Source: Bacillota bacterium
Lineage (GTDB): Bacteria > Bacillota > Clostridia > Christensenellales > Borkfalkiaceae
Assembly (NCBI GenBank): GCA_023403375.1
Contig: JAEYEN010000123.1
Span: 1-7,717, forward strand
DNA length: 7,717 bases
Reading direction: 5' to 3'
The notes below the pieces were generated by a model. That model saw only the letters and a program-made list of their open reading frames with translations. It did not search any database and was not told the origin of the DNA. This document shows, piece after piece, positions 7,162 through 7,717 of the stretch; positions within the stretch are counted from its first letter, which is position 1; the number at the start of each line of letters is the position of its first letter. The position numbers were made by a program, and so were the translations under genes.

Positions 7162-7190
7162 AAAAAAGCCGTTTCTTTGAACGGCTTTTT
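7162..7190 (-). terminator. Perfect intrinsic terminator between prs and pth
   Basis: On the minus strand AAAAAGCCGTT (7190-7180), loop CAAAGA, AACGGCTTTTT (7173-7163), extended by one more T at 7162: an 11-bp perfect stem with a six-T tail. It starts 18 bases beyond the prs stop and its tail ends 13 bases before the pth ATG, almost touching the pth ribosome site. The A-run on the other side makes it potentially bidirectional. It should end much of the prs transcription, so pth and mfd would depend on read-through or on a promoter I cannot identify. Confidence 0.85.
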
Positions 7191-7208
7191 CTTTGAGTAT
7201 ATTTTCTA

Positions 7209-7717
7209 TTAGTCTTCGTAAATTGCGGAAAGCGAAGAATCGGAGAAAACCGTCGTTATCGCTCTCGCAAAAAGTTTCGCAACCGAAATAACTTTTATTT
7301 TCGGATTGTTTCTTACTTCTTCGGGTAAGTCAATCGTGTCTAAAACGGCAAGTTCTTTAATGGGCGAATTAGTTATTCTTTCCATTGCGGGACCGGAGAA
7401 AACGCCGTGCGTGCAACAAGCGAAAACTTCTTTCGCACCGTTTTTAACAAGCGCTTCCGCACCCTGAACTATCGTGCCTGCGGTATCTATCATATCGTCT
7501 ACCATAAGGCATGTTTTGCCTTTGACGTCGCCGATAACGTTCATAACTTCTATCTGGTTTGCTTTGGGACGACGCTTGTCCACAATCGCTATGGGGGCGT
7601 TTACTCTCGAAGCGAAGTTTCTCGCTCTTCCCACGCTTCCCACGTCGGGGGAAACAACCGCCCAGTTTTCGTCCATACGGGACTTGAAATATTTGGCGAG
7701 TAAAGGCGCGCCGTAAA
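7209..7717 (-). CDS. prs: Ribose-phosphate pyrophosphokinase (PRPP synthetase), C-terminal half
   Basis: The last 168 codons and stop of a gene entering from the right edge; the family is about 315 residues, so roughly the first 147 are missing. The frame is open to the edge and reads YGAPLLAKYF before the first internal Met, so that Met (7676) is not the start. Prs makes PRPP from ribose 5-phosphate and ATP for purine, pyrimidine, NAD, His and Trp synthesis in the cytoplasm. Diagnostic segments are VVSPDVGSVGRAR, APIAIVDKRRPKANQIEVMN, the PRPP-binding loop VDDMIDTAGT, GAKEVFACCTHGVFSGPAMERI and the phosphate-binding/allosteric region SPIKELAVLDTI. These closely match the allosteric class I enzyme of B. 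subtilis. It is followed by a strong terminator. No ctc/rplY general-stress gene stands between prs and pth, unlike in B. subtilis. Confidence 0.97.
   Translation of the reverse strand, partial: YGAPLLAKYFKSRMDENWAVVSPDVGSVGRARNFASRVNAPIAIVDKRRPKANQIEVMNVIGDVKGKTCLMVDDMIDTAGTIVQGAEALVKNGAKEVFACCTHGVFSGPAMERITNSPIKELAVLDTIDLPEEVRNNPKIKVISVAKLFARAITTVFSDSSLSAIYED

Noticed and set aside
7149..7163. Five-residue N-terminal extension of Pth from an in-frame TTG at 7163
   Set aside because: The TTG lies in the terminator tail, has no ribosome site of its own, and the ATG at 7148 has a good Shine-Dalgarno and the family-typical N-terminus.
7196..7222. Possible pth promoter: TATACT (7201-7196) with TTTACG (7222-7217)
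   Set aside because: The spacer is only 15 bases and the -35 is weak; the transcript would start at the hairpin itself. Not enough to call.
7674..7676. ATG as start of the prs fragment
   Set aside because: The same frame continues upstream to the window edge with family-typical Prs sequence (YGAPLLAKYF), so this is an internal methionine.

Overview
The window is chromosomal and looks like a low-to-moderate-GC, probably uncultured member of the Bacillota (Clostridia-like). The evidence for this is the order prs - pth - mfd - PrsA/SurA-like lipoprotein, which follows the Bacillus/Clostridium prs-pth-mfd neighbourhood, the Firmicutes-type Pth and Prs sequences, Shine-Dalgarno sites of the AAAGGAG type and a consensus-like sigma-A promoter. 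The species cannot be named from the sequence alone. All six genes lie on the minus strand, so transcription runs from the right edge to the left edge. I see no tRNA, rRNA, CRISPR array, insertion sequence or integrase.

Right part (about 3097-7717): the 3' half of prs (PRPP synthetase, entering from the right edge), then pth (peptidyl-tRNA hydrolase), then mfd (transcription-repair coupling factor). A perfect 11-bp hairpin with a T-run stands between prs and pth, directly against the pth ribosome binding site. The 65-base pth-mfd gap holds two weak hairpin/T-run elements and a run of seven G. These are housekeeping genes: nucleotide precursor supply, recycling of stalled peptidyl-tRNA, and clearing of stalled RNA polymerase with recruitment of excision repair.

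Middle part (about 989-2994): a monocistronic-looking unit. It has a good promoter (TTGCAA-17-TATACT), a 629-residue secreted lipoprotein with a PrsA/SurA-like layout and a diverged, apparently split parvulin domain, and an intrinsic terminator.

Left part (1-855): a small DEDDh 3'-5' exonuclease with all five catalytic residues, translationally coupled (ATGA overlap) to a PHP-domain protein that runs off the left edge. The pairing of a stand-alone DEDDh nuclease with a stand-alone PHP hydrolase and the split parvulin lipoprotein are the two points most worth following up. The rest is ordinary core genome, and I found no clear sign of a new defence or mobile system. No stretch over 300 bases lacks a gene: the longest gaps are 178 bases (856-1033) and 173 bases (2924-3096).
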